This document shows positions 25,885 to 33,769 of a DNA stretch of 64,000 bases, piece by piece; within the stretch, counting starts at the first letter, position 1; the number at the start of each line of letters is the position of its first letter. The notes below the pieces were generated by a model that made no database searches, had not been told where the DNA came from, and worked only from the letters and a program-made list of their open reading frames with translations. Made by a program: the position numbers and the translations under genes. Source of the stretch: Sporosarcina sp. Marseille-Q4943. Its GTDB lineage: Bacteria > Bacillota > Bacilli > Bacillales_A > Planococcaceae. The stretch is taken from the NCBI RefSeq assembly GCF_943736995.1, contig NZ_OX031157.1:1461001-1525000 (forward strand), in the 5' to 3' direction.

Positions 25885-27054
25885 ATGCAATTTGAAGAAC
25901 TTGTGGAGAAACTTGTCCTCCGAATCGAGGAAGGGTCATTCATTCACGGGACGATCAGTCAGCCCCGCTACAAATCGACCGGCCTTCAGAAAGTGAAATT
26001 GAAGCCCGTAGAAATTAAGAAAGAAGTCCATATACAATTTGAATATCACTACGAACGTATTTTGAAACATGAAAATATAAAAATCCCAGATATTCAACCC
26101 GCTCTCAAACAACTACTGGAGCAATTCAAGCAAATGCAGGCAGAATTCACGGATGAGAAAGTTCATATCCAGCTGACGAAAAAATTCAAAGTTTCCTGGA
26201 AAGGCGAGAAGACGGCTACGACGAAAACAGTCGACTTGTCTCATAACCGGAAAAAGAATTATCTTTTGGACGATGAAACTCCTTATCCTTTCCTCATCCG
26301 TCTCGGCGTTCAATCGGCGGAAGGCAAGGTGAAGAAGCAGAAATACGATAAGTTCCGGCAAATTAATCGCTTTGTCGAATTCATCGACGATGCGCTCGTC
26401 CACTTGCCGAAAGACCGTCCCGTCCGCATTTTGGACTTTGGTTCCGGCAAATCGTATTTGACGTTCGCCCTCTATCACTATTTGCATATCGAAAAGGGAT
26501 TGGATATCCAGGTGACAGGTCTTGATTTGAAAAAGGAAGTCATTGAAGAATGCAATTTGATCGCGAAGGATCTGGGCTATGAACAGCTGGAGTTCCTCGT
26601 TGGCGATATTAACGATTATAACGAGGAAACGTCCGTTGACATGGTCGTCACGTTACATGCGTGTGACGTTGCAACAGACATGGCTTTGGCGCGCGCAGTC
26701 AAATGGGGAGCGGAAGTGATTTTAAGCGTCCCTTGCTGCCAGCACGAACTGTTCTCGCAAATCCAATCCCCTGCTCTTGAAGTGATGCTCCAGCACGGGC
26801 TCATTAAAGAACGCTTTTCCGCACTTGCGACGGACTCCATCCGGGCTGAACTTTTGAAGCTCGTTGGGTACGATGCACAGCTGCTAGAGTTTATCGATAT
26901 GGAGCATACGCCGAAAAATATTTTGATCCGGGCTTATAAAACAGGCAAGAAACCAACTTCTAGTTCCATCGCAAAATACGAAGCCTTTCGGGACTTGCTG
27001 AACGCGAAACCGTTTTTGGAAAGGGAATTAAAAGAAGCGGGATATATACAATAA
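25885..27054 (+). CDS. Class I SAM-dependent methyltransferase (Methyltransf_32-like)
   Basis: 389 residues starting at ATG 25885, after AAGAGGTCC; the frame above is open but crosses the hairpin. The N-terminal 150 residues are basic and helical. The methyltransferase core has motif I ILDFGSGKSYLTFALYHY, VTGLDLKKEVIEECN, and SVPCCQHELF, the CCQH pattern of METTL25/Methyltransf_32 enzymes thought to act on RNA or ribosomal targets. The target is unknown. It is followed 31 bp later by a MazG-like gene in the same direction, probably one operon. Confidence 0.78.
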   Translation: MQFEELVEKLVLRIEEGSFIHGTISQPRYKSTGLQKVKLKPVEIKKEVHIQFEYHYERILKHENIKIPDIQPALKQLLEQFKQMQAEFTDEKVHIQLTKKFKVSWKGEKTATTKTVDLSHNRKKNYLLDDETPYPFLIRLGVQSAEGKVKKQKYDKFRQINRFVEFIDDALVHLPKDRPVRILDFGSGKSYLTFALYHYLHIEKGLDIQVTGLDLKKEVIEECNLIAKDLGYEQLEFLVGDINDYNEETSVDMVVTLHACDVATDMALARAVKWGAEVILSVPCCQHELFSQIQSPALEVMLQHGLIKERFSALATDSIRAELLKLVGYDAQLLEFIDMEHTPKNILIRAYKTGKKPTSSSIAKYEAFRDLLNAKPFLERELKEAGYIQ

Positions 27055-27084
27055 AACACGCGCTCTCTCTGAGGAGTTGAAATA

Positions 27085-27411
27085 ATGCCTACTTACAACA
27101 AGCTCGTACGTGACTTCATTCCCCATATTATTGAAAGCTCAGGGAAAACGTGTACGACACGCATCATGAATGATGATGAATTCATAACGGAGCTCAACAA
27201 GAAAATGCATGAGGAACTTGCTGAATACGAAACTGCGGAGACGGCTGAGGATGCCATCGAAGAATTGGCTGATTTATTAGAGCTGATCAACGCGGCTGCT
27301 GTTGCCCACGGATCTAGCTTTGATGAGTTGGAGAAAGTCCGTCTGCAAAAAGCTGAAAAGCGTGGAGGGTTTGACGAGAGGATTTATTTGATCGATGTTG
27401 AAGATGAGTGA
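27085..27411 (+). CDS. MazG/PRA-PH-like NTP pyrophosphohydrolase
   Basis: A 108-residue all-alpha protein beginning YNKLVRDFIPHII with the acidic metal-binding signature EELAEYE and EELADLLELI characteristic of the phosphoribosyl-ATP pyrophosphohydrolase-like/MazG superfamily. Such small enzymes clean non-canonical or excess nucleoside triphosphates. GAGGAG lies before the ATG. A terminator follows directly. Confidence 0.82.
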   Translation: MPTYNKLVRDFIPHIIESSGKTCTTRIMNDDEFITELNKKMHEELAEYETAETAEDAIEELADLLELINAAAVAHGSSFDELEKVRLQKAEKRGGFDERIYLIDVEDE

Positions 27412-27418
27412 ATTGTAA

Positions 27419-27446
27419 GGGAATCGGATGCGTCCAATTCCCTTTT
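27419..27446 (+). terminator. Terminator of the methyltransferase-MazG operon
   Basis: GGGAATCGGA/TCCAATTCCC stem with a TGCG loop and a T4 run. Confidence 0.75.
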
Positions 27447-27454
27447 CAATACTC

Positions 27455-27493
27455 AAAAAACCGCCTCCCGATTCCTCAGGCAGGCGGTTTCTT
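27455..27493. terminator. Terminator of the HELGH protein gene
   Basis: AAACCGCCT/AGGCGGTTT stem with an A6 run on the left gives strong minus-strand termination, just after the stop at 27498. Confidence 0.8.
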
Positions 27494-27497
27494 GATG

Positions 27498-28070
27498 TTA
27501 TACGGATAATAATTCCTCTTGCGTGTCAATGAATCCGTTATAAATTTCCAAATCGTACTCATATGACGCTCGATATGTCGACAGACTGTGCGCTTTCACT
27601 TTTTCAAAGCTGTCTCCATCGACGATTTCAAAAAAGCTGTTCAGTATTTCGGCATTGGCCCATGCAGTTTCTTCAAAGGCGATGTCGGTTTCATGCTCTT
27701 CTATCACCATCGTCATGAGAGGCAGATCCGTTGGCCTCTTTTCAGCCGCAGCTTGTTTTTTCATAAGCATGATTTCTTTCGTACGGTCGAGTGAGTCAAG
27801 CAAGGCTTTGCGATCCATCGCATGCCCAAGCTCGTGGATGGTCAAAATACGGAGATACGTTTCCAGTGGCATCGGTTCGGGGAGTTCCTGGCAGGCCTTT
27901 TGTACCCGGGCAATGTCGACAATCACTTCATCTTTGATGAAATCATACATCATATTAACACCCGTGCGTTCCTGTTTCAGCTCCACATCCATGTTTACGG
28001 CATAGATGGTCGATTCGATTACAGCGACGATTTGCGATACCGTCATTCGTTCTTTCATTCTCTTTCCCAT
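27498..28070 (-). CDS. Putative HExxH zinc metallopeptidase-like protein
   Basis: A 190-residue soluble protein of no family I can name. It contains TIHELGHAMD, an HExxH metal site at residues 79-83, and a later EEHETDIAFEE that could supply the third ligand as in gluzincin/ImmA-type folds. There is no signal peptide, so it would act inside the cell. It lies alone between terminators. Alternative start ATG codons lie four and eight codons in. A role in regulated cleavage is only a guess. Confidence 0.55.
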   Translation of the reverse strand: MGKRMKERMTVSQIVAVIESTIYAVNMDVELKQERTGVNMMYDFIKDEVIVDIARVQKACQELPEPMPLETYLRILTIHELGHAMDRKALLDSLDRTKEIMLMKKQAAAEKRPTDLPLMTMVIEEHETDIAFEETAWANAEILNSFFEIVDGDSFEKVKAHSLSTYRASYEYDLEIYNGFIDTQEELLSV

Positions 28071-28216
28071 ACACCCTTTACTGTTTAGATTCTATCTATG
28101 TTAGCCAGTTTGGCATTTATGCATTTTTCATTCAAGAGCTTTTCACATGCAACTTTTTTATTATAATTAAATAAGGGATTTTTTTCAATAGTAAAGTCCC
28201 AATATCCACCAAATTG

Positions 28217-28250
28217 TCAAAAACCTGCTAACTGACTAAGTTGGCAGGTT
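28217..28250 (-). terminator. Terminator of the Dph6-like gene
   Basis: AACCTGCTAAC/GTTGGCAGGTT stem followed on the minus strand by a T5 run. The remaining 140 bp to 28070 are AT-rich with no gene seen. Confidence 0.75.
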
Positions 28251-28267
28251 CGTGATTTTTAATTATT

Positions 28268-28924
28268 TCATTTTAACCCGACGTCCATGAATACATATCC
28301 GTCTCGCTCATGCCGACCTTTGAACTCGATAGGCACACGTTTCTCGAAAATCGGTCCGTCTACAACGACTGTATGGAATTCCCCCGATTCCCCGCATGAA
28401 TCAATGCCTAGCGACTCTAGTTCGTTCATTAATTCAATCGTGAATTCACGCCCTATAAATTGCGCAGGCATCATCTTCGTATTGACAACAACTATATACG
28501 CCTCAAAGCCTGCGTTGACGAATTCCTCCAACAGCTTCCGGCGCGATTCCATCCATAGTGGGTGGATTGCTTTCATGCCGACTTTGGCACATGCCGTTTG
28601 CACCCAAGTCAAATGGTCTTCTAGGTCGATATCTCCGAAAACGCCATTTGGAATTCCTGCATCGACACATTCCTTCATTGCGTCTAAAAATTGCTCTTCA
28701 TACCCATTCCAGTCCGCTCCGCGGATCATCAAAGGAACACCGATGCTTTCCGCCTGCGCTTGGATAATTTCCAATGGCAATGCATGAGATTTTGATCGCT
28801 CTTTATCCTCTTCGAACATTGTCCAAATCCGTTTTGCGACTCCACCTGCTTGAAGTGCACGATAATACGCCAGCGTCGAGTCTTTCCCGCCACTCCATGA
28901 AGCGACGAAAGGTTCATTGTTCAT
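28268..28924 (-). CDS. Dph6-like ATP-pyrophosphatase (diphthine-ammonia ligase family)
   Basis: A 218-residue member of the adenine-nucleotide alpha-hydrolase superfamily: PP-loop SWSGGKDSTLAYY at the N-terminus, then HALPLEIIQAQAESIGVPL, GDIDLEDH and GESGEFHT, the hallmarks of Dph6/MJ0570. In eukaryotes and archaea this enzyme amidates diphthine on EF2, a modification bacteria lack, so the bacterial substrate must differ. ATG 28924, TTG 28930 and GTG 28933 are all possible starts behind AAGGAG. It is monocistronic. Confidence 0.82.
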   Translation of the reverse strand: MNNEPFVASWSGGKDSTLAYYRALQAGGVAKRIWTMFEEDKERSKSHALPLEIIQAQAESIGVPLMIRGADWNGYEEQFLDAMKECVDAGIPNGVFGDIDLEDHLTWVQTACAKVGMKAIHPLWMESRRKLLEEFVNAGFEAYIVVVNTKMMPAQFIGREFTIELMNELESLGIDSCGESGEFHTVVVDGPIFEKRVPIEFKGRHERDGYVFMDVGLK

Positions 28925-29016
28925 CTGCAACACGACTCCTTACGTTATATTGCTAAAATAATATGATGTATATATTCGTTGAAACATGTGAATCCAGTAC
29001 GTTCATAAATAAAATT

Positions 29017-29050
29017 AGTCCCCAGGCGTGATAGCGTTCGGGGACTTTTC
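29017..29050. terminator. Terminator of the dinB-family gene
   Basis: AGTCCCC/GGGGACT stem; T-rich on both sides, just past the stop at 29051. Confidence 0.8.
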
Positions 29051-29572
29051 TTATTCTGCCGCTTCTAATGAGTAGCCGTTTATTCGTAAATCATCAATTG
29101 TCTTCCTCAATTGCTTCAAATGGCATTTCTCGTACAAGCCGACGACCGGGAACCATTGTTCCAGTGGAATCAATCCTAGGTTCGGATGCTTGAAGGACTT
29201 ATCACGCAATTGATCTTTGCTGCAGCCATCATAGACATCGAGCAAATAGATTCTTGAGTTATGAAGTTCTTCTTTAATATCTGCAATCGTCTTATACGTA
29301 TCTGTCGGTTGTGTTTGCAAAGGGAGTTTTCCTTTGACGAGTAAGCTTCCGGAAAGGACGATCATTTTCTTGGAGGCCCTTTGACTATTCGGGTTCTTCA
29401 ATTCTCCCGAAATTTTTGATGCTATATAAGTTTCCATCAATGCGAGGTGTTCCAAGATCTGTTTCGGAGACCAACCTCCTGTTGACGGAGTTGCATTAAA
29501 TTCGTTATCAGTCAACCCATCGAGGGTGTGGTAAATTTTTCTTCTGATTTTGTTATTCCCCTCTAAAACCAT
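29051..29572 (-). CDS. DinB/YfiT-like metal-dependent four-helix protein
   Basis: The ATG at 29572 is preceded by AAGGAGAG. The 173-residue product has the DinB-2 pattern: GGWSPKQILEHLALMETYI with the first His ligand, and FPVVGLYEKCHLKQLRKTI with the C-terminal His. The superfamily includes bacillithiol S-transferases and thiol-dependent detoxification enzymes; the specific activity is not evident. It is monocistronic. Confidence 0.78.
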   Translation of the reverse strand: MVLEGNNKIRRKIYHTLDGLTDNEFNATPSTGGWSPKQILEHLALMETYIASKISGELKNPNSQRASKKMIVLSGSLLVKGKLPLQTQPTDTYKTIADIKEELHNSRIYLLDVYDGCSKDQLRDKSFKHPNLGLIPLEQWFPVVGLYEKCHLKQLRKTIDDLRINGYSLEAAE

Positions 29573-29707
29573 TATATCTCTCCTTATATAGAACGAACTA
29601 GGGGCATTCAATTTTACTCCCACAGCATACGCCTTTTTGAAGAAAAATTAAAGTGATAGAATCATATTCAGAAAAATAAGATGTTGGTTAAAATTGTAAT
29701 TGAACTA

Positions 29708-29878
29708 GTTATGAGAGTTTGGAAGGATTTATGCGTATTTAGAAGCAATTATGAGGCTTTCGCGCGATTTATGCGTCAATCTAGTGGTTTATGCGTTTCT
29801 AGGATGATTTATGAGTATGTGCAGTGAATTATGCGCCTTTGGAACAATTTATGCTTCTTTCAATGAGTTTATGCGCCG
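29708..29878. repeat. Tandem array C: 9 units, exact 20-bp period, core TTTATGMGY (inverse of A and B)
   Basis: ATGCG/ATGAG-type cores begin at 29711, 29731, 29751, 29771, 29791, 29811, 29831, 29851 and 29871, each usually preceded by TTT. It is the reverse complement of the core in arrays A and B. Several units carry a second TTT exactly 10 bp after the first. The array lies in the 690-bp gap between the dinB-family gene and the PCYCGC lipoprotein gene. Confidence 0.92.
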
Positions 29879-29885
29879 CAAGAGA

Positions 29886-29914
29886 AAAACGCTCCACCCA
29901 GCTAGGATGGAGCG
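29886..29914 (-). terminator. Minus-strand terminator at the end of the structured element
   Basis: Read on the minus strand, CGCTCCATCC/GGGTGGAGCG is followed by TTTTTCTC. It would end transcripts that start in, or read through, the region from the PCYCGC gene. Confidence 0.85.
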
Positions 29915-30262
29915 CTCAGAGTGTAGACAGGATAACTAAGTATATCCTCAGCCTGATTGAAAACGCTTGTCAAGGAAGGCAACCTAAGAGCGCCACGTCC
30001 TGTGGCGACGGTTGCATGACTCGCATCCTGCGAGCCCGCTCGAAGTGGAGCGAAGACGCGAATAGAACTAAAGTTCATGAGCGGACGAGCGATTAGGGAA
30101 GGCATCCTAAGGGCGCCGCGTCTTGAAAGTGCCTTAATTTCTGCAAAGAACGCAGAAATACGGCAAATCGAACCCTTCGCCGTTCGATTGGCAACGGATG
30201 CATGACCTACTTCCTGTAGGCCCCAACAACGGATGCGAGCGTTTGTCAACAGGCTGAGCGCT
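29915..30262 (-). repeat. Structured non-coding element with duplicated core and inverted ends
   Basis: The stretch has no open frame with a ribosome site. Two direct copies of a GC-rich core, GGAAGGCAWCCTAAGRGCGCC...GCATGAC...GGCCC, lie at 29974-30037 and 30097-30223. Each is a chain of hairpins (CGCCAC/GTGGCG, CTCGCA/TGCGAG, CCTAC/GTAGG). Copy 2 carries about 65 extra bases with two further hairpins (TTTCTGC/GCAGAAA, AATCGAAC/GTTCGATT). The ends are inverted: CTCAGCCTG at 29948 pairs with CAGGCTGAG ending at 30257, and AGCGCTCAG at 29911 with CTGAGCGCT ending near 30261. It may be a small mobile-like repeat or a structured RNA read from the minus strand up to the terminator at 29886. Confidence 0.6.
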
Positions 30263-30266
30263 GTGT

Positions 30267-30767
30267 TTATACAGGCATCGGCGTATCTGTCGGTTCTGCG
30301 TAGCCTTCTTTGTAAGTATCGTCAATGAATTCACGGATTTCCTTCATGGACTTTCCTTCTTGTTTCATTTGCACTGATTGAACGGCAATTTCCAAGCAGA
30401 CGAGGCAGCGTGTACCGTGGTCGTCCCAGACGACGGAGCCGTCTTCACGGATCTCATCGACGAAGCAGTTCAAGTTGCTGCCATGGCCGGCACTTTCCCC
30501 ACAACCGCAGTAGCAAGGCATATAGGCTAGTATATCTTCAGCTGATGCCGCCATTTGGTAGACGAGGCGCATGTCTTCGGGCTTGTCATCCAAAAACTTC
30601 GGCAAGACTGCGGCCGACTCGGTCACTTCCTGCAGATCGCCATTCGGCAAGTGCCTTTCATGGCCCACTTCCAGATGTTCCTTTTCCGTGTGCTGTTGCG
30701 CCTTGTCTCCGCATGCGGATAGGACAAGGACCAATATGAACATGATTGACGTAAGGCTTTTCTTCAT
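30267..30767 (-). CDS. PCYCGC-motif lipoprotein
   Basis: A 166-residue lipoprotein with signal peptide and lipobox LSAC (cysteine 19), then a His/Glu-rich segment. The core has MPCYCGCGES (cysteines 85, 87, 89) plus later NLNC and TRCLVC, the signature of the PCYCGC family (PF13798). The His and Cys richness suggests metal or redox binding on the outer membrane face; function is unestablished. AAAGGAG precedes the ATG. Its stop is directly followed by the structured non-coding element. Confidence 0.83.
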   Translation of the reverse strand: MKKSLTSIMFILVLVLSACGDKAQQHTEKEHLEVGHERHLPNGDLQEVTESAAVLPKFLDDKPEDMRLVYQMAASAEDILAYMPCYCGCGESAGHGSNLNCFVDEIREDGSVVWDDHGTRCLVCLEIAVQSVQMKQEGKSMKEIREFIDDTYKEGYAEPTDTPMPV

Positions 30768-30831
30768 CCATATCGACTCCTTTATAAGTTACTTGTCCTT
30801 CCATCATAGCGGAGATTGATACATAGCACGG

Positions 30832-31245
30832 TTACAAATTTGTGGACATTGCATCCCGTTTGTTTTTCTTCTGCTTAATCCAATAGCGGATGCCCTTTCC
30901 AGCTAGCGGTTCGTCGGAAAACCGCGGGATGACATGCAGATGGGCGTGCGGAATCGATTGCCCGCCCACTTCGCCTGTATTCCAACCGACTGTATAGCCA
31001 TCATGGCCATAACGCTCTTCTAAATAACTCTTTGCTTTCAACAGGAGCTCTTGCGTATCCCGCCACTCATCCGCCGTCAATGAAAACACATCGACCGCAT
31101 GCCGTTTCGGAACGATCAAGCCGCTTCCTTCCAGCACTCTTTGCTCGGAAGGCTTTTGGATATAGGCGCATGTCTCCGTCTCAAAAATGATTTGCTGCTC
31201 CGAATCTGCGGTCAAGTTGCAGTAAGGGCAATTTTCTTTATACAT
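30832..31245 (-). CDS. HIT-family nucleotide hydrolase
   Basis: A 137-residue histidine-triad protein with the catalytic motif IPHAHLHVIP and an N-terminal zinc-like CPYCNLTADS. HIT enzymes hydrolyse nucleoside phosphoramidates or dinucleoside polyphosphates. The ATG at 31245 lies one base after the fumC stop, so it is probably translated by coupling; its own ribosome site is weak. Confidence 0.87.
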   Translation of the reverse strand: MYKENCPYCNLTADSEQQIIFETETCAYIQKPSEQRVLEGSGLIVPKRHAVDVFSLTADEWRDTQELLLKAKSYLEERYGHDGYTVGWNTGEVGGQSIPHAHLHVIPRFSDEPLAGKGIRYWIKQKKNKRDAMSTNL

Positions 31246-31246
31246 T

Positions 31247-32629
31247 TTACCGTCCAATCATCTTGGAAGGATCCACGTATTCATCGAACTGCTCTTCTGT
31301 CAAAAGGCCGGTTTTGAGCGCGGCTTCCTTCAATGTCGTGCCTTCTTTATGCGCTGTCTTCGCGATTTTCGCTGCATTTTCATAACCGATATACGGATTA
31401 AGAGCAGTTACGAGCATAAGCGAGTTTTTCACTTTGCTATCAATCTCTTCCCGGTTCGGTTCGATTCCGACCGCGCAATTGTCATTGAAGCTGCGCATGC
31501 CGTCTGCAAGTAGTTTTGCAGATTGCAGGAAGTTGTAGATGATGACCGGCTTGAAGACATTCAATTCAAAGTTCCCTTGGCTTGCTGAAAATCCGATGGC
31601 CGCGTCATTCCCCATCACTTGCGCAACGACCATTGTGAGTGCTTCACTTTGTGTCGGATTAACCTTGCCTGGCATGATGGAGCTGCCTGGTTCATTTTCC
31701 GGAATGGTGATTTCGCCGATCCCTGACCGCGGACCGCTCGCTAACCACCTTACATCGTTCGCGATTTTCATCAAATCCGCTGCAAGTGCCTTCATCGCGC
31801 CATGTGTATAGACGACTTCGTCATAGCTTGTGAGGGCGTGGAATTTATTTTCCGCCGATGTGAATGCGATACCGACCGATTTTGAAATCTCTTCAGCCAC
31901 TTTCTCACCGAATCCTTTTGGTGCATTCAATCCTGTACCGACAGCAGTTCCGCCGATGGCAAGTTCCTTCATCGATTGGACGCTCTCGTTAAGCATCTTT
32001 TCCGTCTTCTCAAGCATACGATGCCAACCGCTAATTTCTTGGCCCAATGTAAGCGGCGTCGCGTCTTGCAGATGCGTACGGCCGATTTTAATAATGTCCA
32101 TGAACTCTTCAGCTTTATTGCCAAGCGTTGCCTTCAATTCTTGTAGAGCTGGCAGCAATTCACGTTCAACCGCGATAACGCCCGAGACATGCAGTGCTGT
32201 CGGGAATGTGTCGTTGGAGCTTTGAGATTTATTCACATCATCGTTCGGATGAAGACGCTCTTCTTCGCCCCACTCCTCTAACAGCTGATTGCCGCGGTTC
32301 GCTAGCACTTCGTTCATATTCATGTTCGATTGCGTCCCACTGCCAGTTTGCCAGACGACGAGCGGGAAATGGTCGTCCCATTTGCCTTCGATCACTTCTT
32401 CAGCAGCCGCCACGATCGCTTTCATCTTCGCGTCTGATAGATTGCCGAATGAGTTGCTCGCAATTGCGGTAGATTTTTTCAAATGGGCGAACGCACGGAT
32501 GACGCCGAGCGGAATCCGTTCTCCACCGATTTTAAAGTTCTGCTTGCTCCGCTGTGTCTGCGCGCCCCATAACTTATCCGCTGGTACTTTGATTTCTCCA
32601 AATGTGTCATGCTCGATACGATATTCCAT
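31247..32629 (-). CDS. fumC: Class II fumarate hydratase
   Basis: 460 residues starting at ATG 32629 behind GGAGGG; the usual length of Fum[21 protein letters not shown], the fumarase/aspartase signature [13 protein letters not shown], and the catalytic His in [11 protein letters not shown] are all present. It converts fumarate to malate in the TCA cycle without an iron-sulphur cluster. The HIT gene follows directly. Confidence 0.96.
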   Translation of the reverse strand: MEYRIEHDTFGEIKVPADKLWGAQTQRSKQNFKIGGERIPLGVIRAFAHLKKSTAIASNSFGNLSDAKMKAIVAAAEEVIEGKWDDHFPLVVWQTGSGTQSNMNMNEVLANRGNQLLEEWGEEERLHPNDDVNKSQSSNDTFPTALHVSGVIAVERELLPALQELKATLGNKAEEFMDIIKIGRTHLQDATPLTLGQEISGWHRMLEKTEKMLNESVQSMKELAIGGTAVGTGLNAPKGFGEKVAEEISKSVGIAFTSAENKFHALTSYDEVVYTHGAMKALAADLMKIANDVRWLASGPRSGIGEITIPENEPGSSIMPGKVNPTQSEALTMVVAQVMGNDAAIGFSASQGNFELNVFKPVIIYNFLQSAKLLADGMRSFNDNCAVGIEPNREEIDSKVKNSLMLVTALNPYIGYENAAKIAKTAHKEGTTLKEAALKTGLLTEEQFDEYVDPSKMIGR

Positions 32630-32703
32630 TTTCCCTCCGCCTTTCAATAGATAATTCAAACTCCTCCTTCTATCATGCACTTTTTTAGAGTTGAAATAAA
32701 ATG

Positions 32704-32728
32704 AAAAGACCCGGTTATCCGAGTCTTT
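32704..32728. terminator. Terminator after the HD-GYP gene
   Basis: AAAAGACCCGG/CCGAGTCTTT stem with a 4-nt loop between the HD-GYP stop and fumC. Confidence 0.7.
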
Positions 32729-32733
32729 CAAAA

Positions 32734-33657
32734 TCAGGCCAATTTCTTTTCCTGGAATATTTCTATAAATCTATCCACTACTTCCGGATGGAATTGTGTC
32801 CCTCTGCCCCTTTTCAGTTCCGCAAACGCCTCTTCGACCGTCACCGCTTGTTTGTAGACGCGTTCTGTTATCATGGCGTCATAGGCGTCGACGACTGAGA
32901 CGATGGCGGCTTCCAAAGATATTTCGTCCCCTTTCAATCCATAGGGATATCCTTTGCCGTCAAATCGCTCGTGATGCTGTTCGACGATGAATGCGGCATC
33001 TTTCAACCACTCCACTGGATGGGCGCGCATAATGTTTGCACCGATCAAGGAATGCGATTTCATTGTTTCCCACTCATCCGCCGTAAGCTTTCCGGGTTTG
33101 TTCAAAATCTCAAGTGGAATCGCAAGCTTCCCGATATCGTGGAAATAGGAACCCCACCGCAGCAATTTGAGTCTGCATTTCGGCTGGTCCATCCGTTTCC
33201 AAACTTCAATGGCGTATTGCCTAATTCGATCGCAATGGTGATACGTGTAGCCATCCACTCTCGCAACAGCATCCATTTCGGTTTGCAGAGTCTGCGTTTC
33301 GAAAAATAGTTGTTCATAGAAATCGGCATCCATCTTCATGAGGATCTCTGCGTCGGATGTTCCGTAAAATGTGACGATTGCGTCGTAACAGGAAGCGTCA
33401 AGCGTTTCTCCGATTTGCAGTTTCTTACGAGTACCGCGGTATTCAATTTCGACTTCTCCATCCAATAACGTGTACGTTTCGACAATCGTGTTCTTTGAGT
33501 TGTATTGGGCACAGAAAGATCCCCCTTCATTCAAAGAAAAGAGGGCTTCCGCAACGTTATTCCAACGACCCATAATCATGATTTGTCCGGACGTCATGCG
33601 TAAAACGGGGTACTGGCCATCTGTTTGGCGGTGCGTGTAGTTTCGAGTTGTTCCCAT
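32734..33657 (-). CDS. Cupin-like plus HD-GYP domain protein (c-di-GMP phosphodiesterase-like)
   Basis: 307 residues. The first ~110 form a cupin/cyclic-nucleotide-like beta region ([21 protein letters not shown]). The rest is an HD-GYP domain with the metal pair in [36 protein letters not shown] and [13 protein letters not shown] proteins degrade cyclic di-GMP or related dinucleotides. The ATG at 33657 is chosen because an ATG two codons earlier abuts GGAGG. The gene is monocistronic. The N-terminal domain may sense a ligand. Confidence 0.83.
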   Translation of the reverse strand: MGTTRNYTHRQTDGQYPVLRMTSGQIMIMGRWNNVAEALFSLNEGGSFCAQYNSKNTIVETYTLLDGEVEIEYRGTRKKLQIGETLDASCYDAIVTFYGTSDAEILMKMDADFYEQLFFETQTLQTEMDAVARVDGYTYHHCDRIRQYAIEVWKRMDQPKCRLKLLRWGSYFHDIGKLAIPLEILNKPGKLTADEWETMKSHSLIGANIMRAHPVEWLKDAAFIVEQHHERFDGKGYPYGLKGDEISLEAAIVSVVDAYDAMITERVYKQAVTVEEAFAELKRGRGTQFHPEVVDRFIEIFQEKKLA

Positions 33658-33769
33658 AGGCATCCTCCGTCAAGCAGGTTTCGACTATATTCCACGTGTT
33701 TCTACTATTATAACGGAAAATGCAAGGAACTTCTATAGTTATTTTTGAATACATGGAATATACTTTCTA

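Noticed and set aside
29708..29878. Iteron-type plasmid origin
   Set aside because: Unit length fits iterons, but there is no replication gene and several arrays of the same family occur along one chromosome-like segment.
29824..30249. Small ORFs in the structured element
   Set aside because: No ribosome sites, frames differ between the two copies of the core, and the sequence is dominated by hairpins.
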